This document shows, piece by piece, positions 1 to 9,955 of a stretch of DNA of 64,000 nt. Position 1 is the first letter of the stretch, and every line of letters starts with the position of its first letter. Source of the DNA: Diplosphaera chodatii (lineage: Eukaryota > Chlorophyta > Trebouxiophyceae > Prasiolales > Stichococcaceae); contig JAALGY010000011.1 in assembly GCA_032358165.1 (NCBI GenBank), positions 1,302,001 through 1,366,000 of the forward strand. Reading direction: 5' to 3'. The notes below the pieces were generated by a model. That model was not told where the DNA came from. It worked only from the letters and a program-made list of their open reading frames with translations, and ran no database searches. The position numbers and the translations under genes are program-made.

Positions 1-60
1 TACAATCATCAGGCTGCCACAAGCGGTGTCATGGGACACAGGTGTGGATCGGACTGACAG

Positions 61-402
61 ATCGCATCAACGACGTACGGCATCGGCAACGCTTGGCGGT
101 GTCCACCTGCGTGCGCTGCCACAGCGGCGGCATGATGGGGCCGGTCGCATGCGAGAATGGGTGCGGGTCCTCTGTACAGCATGCTCCTGCCATGTCCGGT
201 GTGCAGGCTAATGGAAGCATTGAGGCCGGACGATCATTGTGTGACACCCGGGCTTGCGGCACAATGTGTTTGCGTCAAGTTACTGAAGTTGTGGAAGTTG
301 TGTGCTGACCGCAGCGAGTGCCCGGTGCTGTTCTCACGCTTGGCGGCCACCAAGCGCTTGGACACACTGCTCAAGGCGCAAGAGCGCCTAGATGACTGGT
401 GA
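61..402 (+). CDS. POLD1: DNA polymerase delta catalytic subunit, C-terminal end (5' partial)
   Basis: These are the last two exons of the replicative polymerase that copies mainly the lagging strand. Exon 61-160 follows an acceptor AG at 59-60 and carries CVRCHSGG and ACENG. Exon 315-402 carries ECPVLFSRL and ends LDDW. Joining them in phase (GG plus C) gives C-x2-C-x10-C-x4-C. This matches the C-terminal CysB cluster of POLD1, which in the family binds a 4Fe-4S centre and is needed for accessory-subunit binding. The tail (ECPVLF, then KAQERLDDW) resembles the plant POLD1 ending (DCPIF, then a short helix ending near W). The polymerase and exonuclease domains lie left of the window. The assignment rests on about 60 residues, so it is good but not certain. 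Confidence 0.75.
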
Positions 403-1211
403 CACCTACCGATTAGCCTATGCAGGCGGCTGAATGATCTGTTGAACTTCGTCTTCTCTGGCTGATCAGCGACCCGAATCAGATTGTGCTGCCCAAAGTT
501 GAACTGCATTGATTGCCGATGTGGCCATGTAGATATCCTCCAGGATGACTGTTGCAAGCACGGTTGTAGAACACTTTTGTTTGTGAGACGAACAAGTCTG
601 TGACACAATCACATCATGAAATTTTGGGACACACTGGACCCAGAACACACGCGGGGCTTGAAGCATGCGCTCCATCCAACAATCAACAAACCAAGAGCGA
701 GGCTGAACGACAGATATTTGCGCATTCCCACATGCTGACATGCGATGCCACAGGCTCAGATGTCGAACGCATCGCTCTTGAAGGCAAGCTCCTGCAAATG
801 CAGAATCACCGTCAGAGGCCAGTAGTGGGCTCAGAATGTGTCTTCATGTTACTGAGAATACAAGACTACCAGCAGGCTCCTCAAGCATCACCTGGTCCCG
901 CAGGGTCTGCACATGTTTGAGAACACCACATATCAGTGATCCAGCAGCCGTGATGTCACGACCTCATGACAACCTTGCAGCACAGCCATGCAAGCAGCAC
1001 GGTCATGCATGTAAGGCAGCGGCATGCCGCACCACAAAGCGTGCCGCCCTGGCCCGCTTTCTCCGCCGAATGATAACACAGCACCTGCACACACAGCATT
1101 GGACCCCCTTGCATCGGTGCCTCGCATTGGTGCCTCGCACATGCAACTTCCACATTGCCAACACAGCACACGCAGTCGCCAAAGACGGCTCCAATCCGTG
1201 GTGAGGCTGCC
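403..1211. other. facing 3' ends, no gene seen
   Basis: This stretch lies between the end of the polymerase gene (+) and the end of the small secreted-protein gene (-). Open frames of up to about 125 codons occur on both strands, but none shows a recognisable domain, signal peptide or splice-compatible partner. It most likely holds 3' untranslated sequence and spacer. Confidence 0.5.
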
Positions 1212-1758
1212 TCACCCGGTGATACCCAGCGCAATAACAACCACAATCACAATGGCCGCAACCCACGACACGTTCCGATGCCCATTGTACTCTGCTGCAA
1301 TTGCATCCTTGAAGCTCAGCGGCGGGGGTGCCGGCGCGCTGTAAAAGAAAATGATACACGGATCTGAACCAAGCTTGAAGTCTGCACGTGCATCTGTTAA
1401 GCGCATGGGTGCATGGGCATGGTGCAGAGATGTCCTGTTGGCGGCATGCATTGCAGCACCTGCTGGACTTGGCTGCCGTGGGCGCATTGGTTGCTGTGCG
1501 CGCTGCTGTGGGCGCACGCGTTGGCGCGCTGGTGCGCACCGTCGTGGCTGTGGGCGAACTGCCATCCTGCGTGCCTGGTGCATCACTGGTGGGCCCCGTC
1601 GCCGTGTCAGCATCGGGTGCTGCTGCTGATGACGTGCTATTGGTGGGCGACGACGTAGACTGCGCCCCTGCCATTGCTGCGCCTTGCAGCATGAACAAAG
1701 CTGCCAGCAGTATTCCTGCCACTAGTGTCGGCACCTGCTGACCCTTTCTGCGCCTCAT
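1212..1758 (-). CDS. small secreted Ser/Thr/Pro/Ala-rich type I membrane protein (arabinogalactan-like)
   Basis: Two exons, 1758-1461 with the split base at 1460 and 1338-1212, join in phase to give 141 residues. The first ATG of the compact frame (1758) starts a clear signal peptide: RRRK followed by a hydrophobic core LVAGILLAALFMLQGAAMA. The mature part is almost only Ser, Thr, Ala, Pro, Asp and Gly, with a run of APT/TAP repeats (TSAPTRAPTAARTATNAPTA) typical of O-glycosylated, arabinogalactan-like sequence, plus N-glycosylation sequons NST and NVS. A short PAPPPLS stretch precedes one C-terminal transmembrane helix (WVAAIVIVVVIALGI) that ends two residues before the stop. The arrangement suggests a glycosylated cell-surface or endomembrane protein anchored at its C-terminus. 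No enzymatic domain is visible and the function is unknown. The helix could also be a GPI-attachment signal. Confidence 0.65.
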
Positions 1759-2246
1759 CGCTGCAACCCTGTTGTGTGCACTTGCCGAGGAACTTTGCGG
1801 CTCACCGCTAAATCGAGTTGCACCACGAGAGGATGTGCCTGCTGCAACAGGTGGGTGTGCTGGGGCGAGTGCCACCGGGCTCACTTAGTACTGGCGTCGT
1901 GTACTCTCCCACCTCGTACTTTGCGGTGGACAAGCCAATATGGCAATATGACTGGCAATCTGGCATGCATGGAAGAGATGTGCAAGGTTGCAAGCCAGGG
2001 CCTATTGCGATTACCTGCTGTGTGATGATTGATTGAGCTGAGGTCTCATGTCTTGGCTCCAGTACAACGCTTGCGACGACGGTAGCTTTTGCGTCGCAGC
2101 GTGTTGTATATTGTCGAGCTGTTTCGGTGGTCAAGCACCAGTAGGGCACACCTGCTGCGCCATTGGTACCATTGCAATTTCGAGACAGATCGCCAGCCTG
2201 ACTTGACGACGTCTGCACAGCATCCGCACGGCGTGCCCTGCCAGCC
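1759..2246. promoter_or_regulatory. shared upstream region of two divergent genes
   Basis: About 490 bases separate the start of the small secreted-protein gene (-) from the start of the nonaspanin gene (+). The stretch must hold both 5' untranslated regions and promoters. I could not pick out a convincing TATA box or known element by eye. Open frames here run into the flanking genes and look like shadows. Confidence 0.4.
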
Positions 2247-5200
2247 ATGCGTGGTCCTGGCTGGGCATGCTGCGTGCTTGTGCTGCTCACATGCAAGAGT
2301 GCAGCAGGCGCACAGGGTGGCACATCCGCAGCAGATGTTGCCGCCATCAGAGGCGCAGCTCGCAGCCTGTTGTTGGGGCATGCGCGACACTACACAGCCG
2401 GAGATAAGATCAAGGTAGACCAGCCCCTGCACAGAGGATACCTACTCTGCTACTGGCGGCACGGTCGATTCCCGTCACATCTCCCATCGCCTCGCTTGAC
2501 ATGTTAACCCACTGGCTGCAGCTGTACGCCAACAAGGTAGGGCCGTTCTCAAACTCGGCGGAGACGTACCAGTACTACTCGGAGCCCTTCTGCCAGCCGC
2601 CCGCGGGCAAGGAGTATAAGGCAGAGGGCCTGGGCGAGGTGCTGGAGGGCGACCGCCTGGTACGGCGCCATACTGCCTGACCAGGCTGGGATCTGACGGA
2701 TACTTCAAGCTCATAACCAGCCGGAGATGCGCGCACGTGCCAGCATGCTCCTCTTGATGCAGGACCAATCTCTGCTCTTGCAGGTGAACACGCCCTATGA
2801 CATCCGGTTCCGGACAGACCGTGAGAACGAGGTGCTCTGCAGTAAGGAGCTCACTGCAAAGGAGCTGCAGCGCTTCAGGAAGGCGGTCCAGCGCGACTTC
2901 TACTTCCAGGTGCACAAGTGCAGCCGTGGCCTGCCATTCAAGAATTTTCAAGCATGTCAGGGTTCACCGGTGCGGTGCTGGCAATCAGCGACACCACTGC
3001 CAACGCAGATGTTTCTGGACGACCTGCCGATCTGGGGGTTCGTGGGCAAGGTGGAGAAGATCCTGCATGCGGGCGAGAAGTCGCTGTACAAATACTACCT
3101 CTTCACGCACATCCACTTTGAGATCCGCTACAACGGTGGGTTGATACATGAACCATTTCGTGGAGAACAGACAACCAACAGTCCTGCCTTAGCATGCCGA
3201 TCCTGTGAGGCCTCCCCCGTTGCTGCAGATGGGCAGGTCCAGCATGGCTCTGAGCCTACAGTGCCTCGTTTGTGCCCAGGTGACCAGGTGATTGAGGTGA
3301 ACGTGAGCACGGACCCCAAGAAGACGCGGGACATCACGGGGGAGGAGTCGCAGGTGGTGGACTTCACCTACTCGGTCAAGTGGGAGGAGACGCAGATCCC
3401 GTTCGAGCGCCGCATGCAAAAGTACAGCAAGTACTCCTTCCTGCCTCAGCACCTGGAGGTGCGCGCAACAGCAACTGCGTGAAGCCGCCCGCTGCCTCGC
3501 TTCCTACCGTAGTCGGCATTGAACTTCTGCAGATAAGGCCTTGGCATTGCAGTGTCACGGCTGAAAGTAATGTGTGCCTGCAGATCCACTGGTTCAGCAT
3601 CATCAACAGCTGCGTGACTGTGCTGCTGCTGACGGGCTTCCTGGCGACGATCCTGATGCGCGTGCTGAAGAACGACTTCCTCAAGTACTCACGCGACGAA
3701 GAGGCCGGTGCGTCACCTGCTGCTGCTGATGCGCTCCTGTGGCTTTACGACTATGCTGTGAGAAGTGCTGACGAGAGTCTTGGGTTCGTGGGCACTGGTG
3801 TTATCAGACATCTGCGCCCTGCAATGCAGCGGACGATGCCGAGGAGACGGGGTGGAAGCTGCTCCATGGCGATGTCTTCCGCTTCCCGCCGCACAGCAAC
3901 CTCTTTGCAGCCATGGTCAGCGTGCCATGCTCTTCGGATGCTGCTGTGCTGCTGCATGCGTGCCAGAAAGTGGCAAGCATGCATCAGGATCACAACACCC
4001 TCAGGTGGATATTGCCTTCGCAGGTGGGCACGGGCACACAGATCCTGGTGATGACGCTGCTGATCTTTGCGCTGGCGCTGCTGTCGGGGACGTTCCACCC
4101 TTACTCCCGCGGCGCGCTGCTCAGCAGCATCATTGTGCTGTATGCGATTACAGCAGGTAGGTGTTGGATTGCTCTGTGTCTCGTTCACATGCTTTGATGC
4201 TTGTCAGCTCTGATCTGGGCATGCAGTTCAAGTGCTATATGACCTGCATGTTTCATGGCCCATGCAGGGATTGCGGGATATGTGTCGGGGGCACAGTACA
4301 AGATGTTCGGCGGTGGCAGCTGGGTGCGCAATGTGCTGCTGACAGCGACGCTGTTCTGCGGCCCGCTGCTCGTCACCTTCTCCTTCCTGAACACGGTGGC
4401 CATCGCGTACCGCTCGACGGCGGCCCTGCCGTTTGGCACCATCTGCATCATCGTGGTCATCTGGGTGCTGGTAAGTTGAGAGCTGCTGCCCTTGTGCATA
4501 CAGTGTTGGCGCCTGTCATGCGCACTGTGCTCGAGGGCGGTGTCGTCAGCAACCACACACGCTGATTGACGGGTGCCCAACCTCCCGACATGCATGTCCC
4601 ACTGCAGGTGACATTCCCGCTGACGGTGCTGGGCGGCATCATGGGGAAGAACACACGGATGGAGTTCAACCCGCCAACCCGGACCACCAAGTGCGCAGTG
4701 TTGTACCAGCAGACAGCATCTTCTGCATGCTGTGCACAAAGTCAGATCAGCTGCCGAGACTTGGCCAAGAATGGCAGGTATCCAAGGGAGGTTCCGGAGC
4801 TGCCTTGGTACCGCAGCACAGTGCCACAGATGGTGATGGCAGGCTTCCTGGTGAGGCACCAGACTGGGTTACCCAGTCTGGTGCACTGTCCATGCCCACG
4901 TGCCTGTGGTGTGCATGACGTTGAGCAAGCTGACCGGCCTGCAGCTGGGATAGTGATGCATGCCCTGGATCCTGCAGCCCTTCAGCGCCATCTACATCGA
5001 ACTGTTCTATGTCTTCAGCAGCGTGTGGGGCCACAAGGCGAGGCTTCCCTGACATTGCAACATGCCTGCTGACGCTCTGAGCATGCTGTATTCTATGCCG
5101 TGAAGTCAGTGCCTCGTGATTTGTTGACATGCTTGCCGAAGGCTGTCCTTGCAAGTACTGCGCTGAGAATACATTTCGTCAATAGGTGTACACGATATGG

Positions 5201-6089
5201 TCGATCCTGTTCATCGTGTTCATCATCCTAATCATCGTGACGGCGTTCATCACCATCGCGCTGACCTACTTCCAGCTGGCAGTGGAGGACCACCGGTGGT
5301 GGTGGCGCTCCTTCCTGTGCGGCGGCGCCACAGGTCGGCTGGTGCATGCCTGGCTTGCAAGCGGACTTTGCCGTGCTCAGATTCTGTGTCAGGTGCTTTG
5401 TGCTGTGGCATCATGCATTAGGCTCGCCCCAAGACCGCGCTTCATACGCTCTGGAGCTCATCACCCATCTTTTCGTTGCAGGCATCTTCGTGTACGGGTA
5501 CTGTTTCTACTATTTCTCTTTTAGGTGCGAATTTCTCCTCCACGTGACTTTCTCAGCGCTGTGTTTGATGAGCATGCTGCTTAGATGTAGCTCAGTGGTG
5601 CTTGGGAGCAACACAATGGCATGACTAGACACCAGGCCATCGCCTGTGTGGACATGAACATGCACCATGGACCATGTGCTGTCACTCCTGCAATGAAGTA
5701 GAGTGATGTGTGCACAGGTCGGACATGCATGGCTTCATGCAGACGTCATTCTTCTTCAGTGAGTGTGCCGCCTTCATTACTTCTTGACCTGCATAACTGC
5801 GTTTGTTGAGGATGTGCAATGTATACTGGGATGCGGTTTTGCACGCCTCAGCCACACTGCTTGAATTGCAGGTTACATGGCGTGCATCTGCTATGGGCTG
5901 TTCTTGATGCTTGGGGTGGTGGGCTGGAGATCCAGCCTGTTGTTCACACGGCACATCTACAAGGTAAATGCCAGCGTTCGTGATGGATGTCAGGCCCGCC
6001 CTAAAACAGGGTACCATTAGAGTGCTCTGACTTTGCGTCACCTGCTTCCAACCAATTGCATGCTGTTGCAGGCCATCAAGTGCGATTAG
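2247..6089 (+). CDS. TM9SF / nonaspanin (EMP70 family) Golgi-endosome membrane protein
   Basis: Seventeen exons join in phase to 613 residues, the usual size for the family: 2247-2414, 2522-2659, 2784-2909, 3009-3135, 3280-3458, 3584-3707, 3830-3915, 4024-4156, 4268-4470, 4608-4690, 4778-4850, 4978-5037, 5186-5333, 5482-5524, 5718-5758, 5872-5963 and 6072-6089. The order is a signal peptide ([15 protein letters not shown]), a luminal EMP70 domain ([31 protein letters not shown]) and nine predicted helices with the hallmark blocks [55 protein letters not shown] and YGYCFYY. The protein ends in KCD, which fits the KXD/E Golgi-retention motif known for plant members. These proteins act in Golgi and endosomal membrane-protein sorting. 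Oddities are a GC-AG intron after 5037 and S for the usual G before YMAC near the C-terminus. Confidence 0.97.
4856..4884. repeat. perfect 14-bp inverted repeat at the start of a TM9SF intron
   Basis: The arm gcaccagactgggt (4856-4869) is followed by one base and then its exact reverse complement (4871-4884). It begins five bases after the 5' splice site GTGAG of the intron that starts at 4851. Confidence 0.9.
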
Positions 6090-6514
6090 ACGGCAGAATG
6101 ACTGGCGGCCTCGTTGGAGGGGACATGCATGTACTGACTGACGTTCAAAACACAACTGTAACAAAACCCCTTCCAAAGTGTCGAGCCACATTTGACATGT
6201 TGCTGCTCATGGGATACCCATGCATTGCGACGTTCAGCGGACCGTTGCAAACTCATACACATTCTGCATGTCCGCCCCTACACATACGGTATGCCAGCGG
6301 ATATGGCACGCCAAAGGTACACATCGTCCCCACCAAAGAATTGGTTCAGTCATCTGGCAGTACACTAGTCTTTACGAAGAGCAACCACAGTTTCTTGCAA
6401 AAGTGCCTGCTGGTCCAGTCGGTGTCAATGAGTCTACTAAACCCTCTACATCTATTGAGGCCGACAGGACCTCTACACACTGGACTTCGAAACCCAATGC
6501 CATAGATGCTGCCA
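6090..6514. other. facing 3' ends of TM9SF and carrier genes
   Basis: No coding feature is recognised here. A TGTAA motif, the usual chlorophyte polyadenylation signal, occurs near 6155, about 65 bases after the TM9SF stop codon. It is a plausible 3' end for that transcript. The rest is probably the 3' untranslated region of the carrier gene on the minus strand. Confidence 0.4.
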
Positions 6515-8680
6515 TCACTCTAATGCTTCTCGGCTGGCCTCATACAGTGCAAAGGCAGCGGCATTAGCAATGAACGCCCGCATGAGCGCCGGCTGCATGC
6601 AGCAACATGATTAGGGGCGAACGCAGGATTTGCTCGATTTGCTCCAGCAGCTAAGGCAGGTTATACTGCAGCGCTGTGTTTGTGGCATTGACATCTGCAA
6701 CACAGCGCCGATACAACGTGGTGTGGCAACAGCCCCAAGCATACCTGTAGACCACAGAAGAGGGCGCTCACCCCACGCTCAGCATATACCTGCGCACATT
6801 ACATACATGATGAGCGCCAGGACAGCAAGCTGATGGCCTGACAGGAGCCTGCAGCAACCATGCTGTTGGGACCCGAGGCACACCACTGCACCTGGCGAGC
6901 GCAGTCGAGCATGCCCCTGTACCGCCGATTGTGCAGGTCGTCTGTCTGAAGTTTGCTTTTAATCACATCGAATGGGAAGATCGCCAACCTGTGCGGCGAG
7001 GAAGCTGATGCTCATACCAATGGTGTATAGATACCGGTCGGATGCTGACGCATGTCAGATACGCAGGCATGCAACTGCTGCCCACCAGAATGAGATGCCA
7101 GCAATGCCGCCAGCAGCAAGCAGCGAGCCAACATCCAGCTGAGTTGTGGCAATGCCCTACACAGCACAGCATCTGCTGCTTGTCACGTGAAATTAGCACA
7201 TGAAAAGTGGCTGCTGCCTGTAGTGGCACGTGACATGGGGCGCAACACCGTCTCAGAGATACCTGTGCCTGTGCAAACTGCCGCTTCGTCAGCTCGTATG
7301 TTGCAAACATTGCTGCGCTGCCGCCAATCTCCCGCCCCAGCGTCGGAAGTAGGCCTGCAGATGCCCGTCACATGCTTGCTTGCTTTCTAGTCAGCATGAC
7401 ACGCTGCAGCTTCTGGTAGCTGCCTGCTCGTCGCATCATCTGACGGTGGCCCACCTCTGTATAGGCTGCGCACACCGCCAGCGTCCACGACCTGCCGGAT
7501 CACCGTCAGCGGCGAGGCTGCAGGCGCTGCCGCTAGGAGGGTGGGCGTCGGCAGCCCAGCAATGTTGACGGCTGGCGACAGTACCTGTGTAAGGCCAGGA
7601 TGGCATCTGAAACAATGCAGAGCACAAAGTGAGTGTATGTTATGGTTGAATGAAACATGGGAAGGTGTACAGCTCACCTGAGGCATGGCGCCGCTGCGTG
7701 CCTGGAGCCGGCACTTGATCAGCTCGGTAGGACAAGCCACGAAGGAGCCCGCCAGACCCGCGCCGGCCCCGCACAGGAAGTGGTCCGTGATGGTTAGGGG
7801 TGACCCTGCGGAAGATTGTATGTATGCAGGCAACCCGCTTGCATACAATTCGTGGTAACGCAGAGCTGTTGGTCATTCTGCAGGTGTAGGGTCTCATCAC
7901 GGCAACATTTTGAGTTGGCCGTGGGATTCTGCCTATCAGCTTACACACACCGTCTGGGTGTGCCAAAATACGCTCCATGTTGCCACGTGATGCGAACAGG
8001 ACAGCATTGTATGCTGCGACGGTGACGAGCGGCGTGCTGAGACCCTTGAAGAAGCCCTTGGGTCCATGAGTCGAAACAATCTGTGCAACAACCAAATATC
8101 AGTCATTGACCGGCTTTGGTGTGCACCTGCCGTCAGCATCCAAGGGTCAGAGCCAGCGGGGAAACACTTCTGCAACGACAACCTGTCACCTTTCGGGCTG
8201 CATCAACGGCGCCAGTGTACTTGCCTGGCTGTGTCTGCAGCTTGACCTTGACCTGGCAAAATCATGCAGTGAGCTCACTCAGGCTCGCTGATTAGTGGCA
8301 GATCAGTGACAGTGAGAAGCGTGCACGGGTACGACGATACAGACTGCAACATGCTTCTTACCGTGTCAAAAGGATGGCCGACGACAAGCTGCCTGCAACA
8401 AACACAGGTGACATTCCCAGTTGCCCGTAATGCACCGCAGCAAAGCATGTTGAGCATCGAACTTACCCAGCTCCTGCAACGGTGCCGGCAATCAAGTCCT
8501 GCATATAGGTGTGCAAACCAACTGCTCAGTGTCTGCAAAACCTCTCGATAGTCAGCACAGACAAGACCAGACAGGACAACTCTGCATGCCGTGCGTAATT
8601 CGACCGCATGACGTCTGGCCAATCCAATGGCGGATTGGCCATGAGTCTACCTTCGCAGTCTTGGATGCATCATTGCTCAT
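6515..8680 (-). CDS. mitochondrial carrier, BOU / carnitine-acylcarnitine carrier-like
   Basis: Twelve exons join in phase to 302 residues, the standard size of the family: 8680-8651, 8498-8467, 8392-8362, 8252-8190, 8080-7951, 7805-7678, 7584-7455, 7354-7263, 7138-7086, 6988-6892, 6789-6745 and 6592-6515. The start MSNDASKTAK precedes DLIAGTVAGAGQLVVGHPFD, very close to the plant BOU start. The three carrier signatures are HPFDTVKVKLQT, CPTELIKCRLQA and FPFDVIKSKLQTDD, and each repeat also carries a matrix-helix Gly motif such as GFFKGLSTPL. The C-terminus PALMRAFIANAAAFALYEAS is typical. It sits in the inner mitochondrial membrane. Plant BOU is reported to carry glutamate and to support photorespiration, while animal relatives carry acylcarnitines or basic amino acids. 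The substrate here cannot be decided from sequence alone. Confidence 0.93.
8616..8641. repeat. 10-bp inverted repeat containing CCAAT boxes in carrier intron 1
   Basis: The arms tggccaatcc (8616-8625) and ggattggcca (8632-8641) are exact reverse complements with a six-base spacer. The repeat lies in the first intron of the carrier gene, just after its 10-codon first exon. It presents CCAAT on both strands. Confidence 0.85.
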
Positions 8681-9074
8681 TTTGCCACTATGGTGCTAGA
8701 CTCTGGCGGTCCCAGTCATGCATGTTGCGGCATTTCTCACGTGCAATCGGCAACATCAGTGCACTACACACATGAAACTGGGTAGGGAGCTAGGTGCGCA
8801 GGCTGCATGCCTAGGTTCGAGCGATGACGTAGCTCATGTCAGCAACGTTCTGCATCTTGATTGCAACCCGCAACTGCAACGCCCAAGCCAGTTGTTTGAA
8901 CCAGTCAACAGCTCCGAAACATGCTGAGTGTCCCAGGCTTGTCAGGTCCCACCGTGTCTAGCACCTTGTAGGCCTACACATAGAGGCAAGCCACGCCCTC
9001 TTGCGCACCTCTTGCTTCGAGCCAGCTGTGCCAACTTGATCGATCGCGGCTACTGGTCTGCGGCGGTGTGTACA
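8681..9074. promoter_or_regulatory. 394-base divergent upstream region between two mitochondrial-protein genes
   Basis: This interval separates the carrier start codon (-) from the acyl carrier protein start codon (+). It should contain both promoters and 5' untranslated regions. An in-frame extension of the acyl carrier protein frame reaches 8928, but it has no ATG suited to a presequence, so I treat it as 5' untranslated. No core promoter motif is certain. Confidence 0.45.
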
Positions 9075-9458
9075 ATGGCGCTGTCGCAATTGAGGTCCGC
9101 AGTGCTGTCGAAGTTGCGACTCCCGGTCGGCATCAGCGGGTATGCACAGCAGACAGTGGGCGGAGCAGCCTGCCTCACATTGCTACGGGGGTTTGCGGAG
9201 GGCACATATCTGGATAAGAACCAGGTGACAGAGCGGATTCTTGATGTGGTCAAAAACTTTGACAAGGTGGAGCCATCTAAGGTGACTCCAGATGCCAAGT
9301 TCAAGGACGACTTGGGGCTGGACAGTCTCGACACAGTCGAGGTGGTCATGGCATTTGAGGAGGAGTTCAGCATCGAGATCCCCGACAGCGAGGCGGACAA
9401 GATCCTGTCCACCCGGGAAGCCATAGACTTCATTGCTTCGCACCCGCAAGCAAAGTAG
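9075..9458 (+). CDS. mitochondrial acyl carrier protein
   Basis: A single uninterrupted coding exon gives 127 residues. Residues 1 to about 45 form a mitochondrial presequence (basic and Ser/Leu-rich, ALSQLRSAVLSKLRL). The acyl carrier domain follows: YLDKNQVTERILDVVKNFDK, then KFKDDLGLDSLDTVEVVMAF with the DSL serine that accepts 4'-phosphopantetheine, then EEEFSIEIPDSEADKI and a final helix AIDFIASHP. In the family it carries acyl chains in mitochondrial fatty-acid synthesis, supplies octanoate for lipoate, and is a subunit of respiratory complex I and a partner of LYR proteins. YLDKNQVTERIL and the presequence favour the mitochondrial type over the plastid type. The start was chosen as the first ATG giving a clean presequence. 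Confidence 0.95.
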   Translation: MALSQLRSAVLSKLRLPVGISGYAQQTVGGAACLTLLRGFAEGTYLDKNQVTERILDVVKNFDKVEPSKVTPDAKFKDDLGLDSLDTVEVVMAFEEEFSIEIPDSEADKILSTREAIDFIASHPQAK

Positions 9459-9955
9459 GAGGCGTGTTGGGAGTGTGCTGCTCGCCTGTCGCCGGTACTA
9501 GCAGCACCAGCGCTGTCGACAACAGGGCAGCTTTGGCGGCTGGGCTGGCTGCTGGTGCATCAGTCAAAGCGTTCACACGCTTCTGATGGCACCCAGAACT
9601 GCCGTGGGGCAGTATCATGGTGCAGGTGGCCCACTGTCTAGGAGCATCTCCTGGCTGTGGACACCGCCAGCTCAAATGCTGTTCCTAGTGGGTTGCCCTG
9701 GCTGCCTTTGGGTGCGCACTCTTGAGCTGCGGAAGTTGTGAGGCAATTACATGTTGGACGGCTCATCATTCGGAGCATGCTCGTCTAGTATACAGTCTGA
9801 TGGACGGCTGAACTGTGACAACGGTTCGTGGCTTTGGATGTAAACACCTCTCAGCCCTGTCCACGCCAGTTGCCTCCGTATATAAATCACGATCTCAATG
9901 TACAGGTTCGATTGCCCGATAGTCTCCGTGTCCTTGGTCGGCAGTGCGCCTAAAG
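9459..9955. other. facing 3' ends of acyl carrier protein and UPF0174 genes
   Basis: No gene is recognised in these 500 bases. TGTAA motifs lie on the plus strand near 9838 and on the minus strand near 9746. If both are used as polyadenylation signals, the two convergent transcripts would overlap by roughly 100 bases. This is inferred from motif position only. Confidence 0.35.

Noticed and set aside
8928..9074. N-terminal extension of the acyl carrier protein frame
   Set aside because: There is no ATG giving a plausible presequence, and the ATG at 9075 starts a typical mitochondrial targeting peptide.
9895..9935. tRNA-like stretch ggttcgattgccc
   Set aside because: The T-arm-like words are not accompanied by a matching acceptor stem, D arm or anticodon arm at the right distances.
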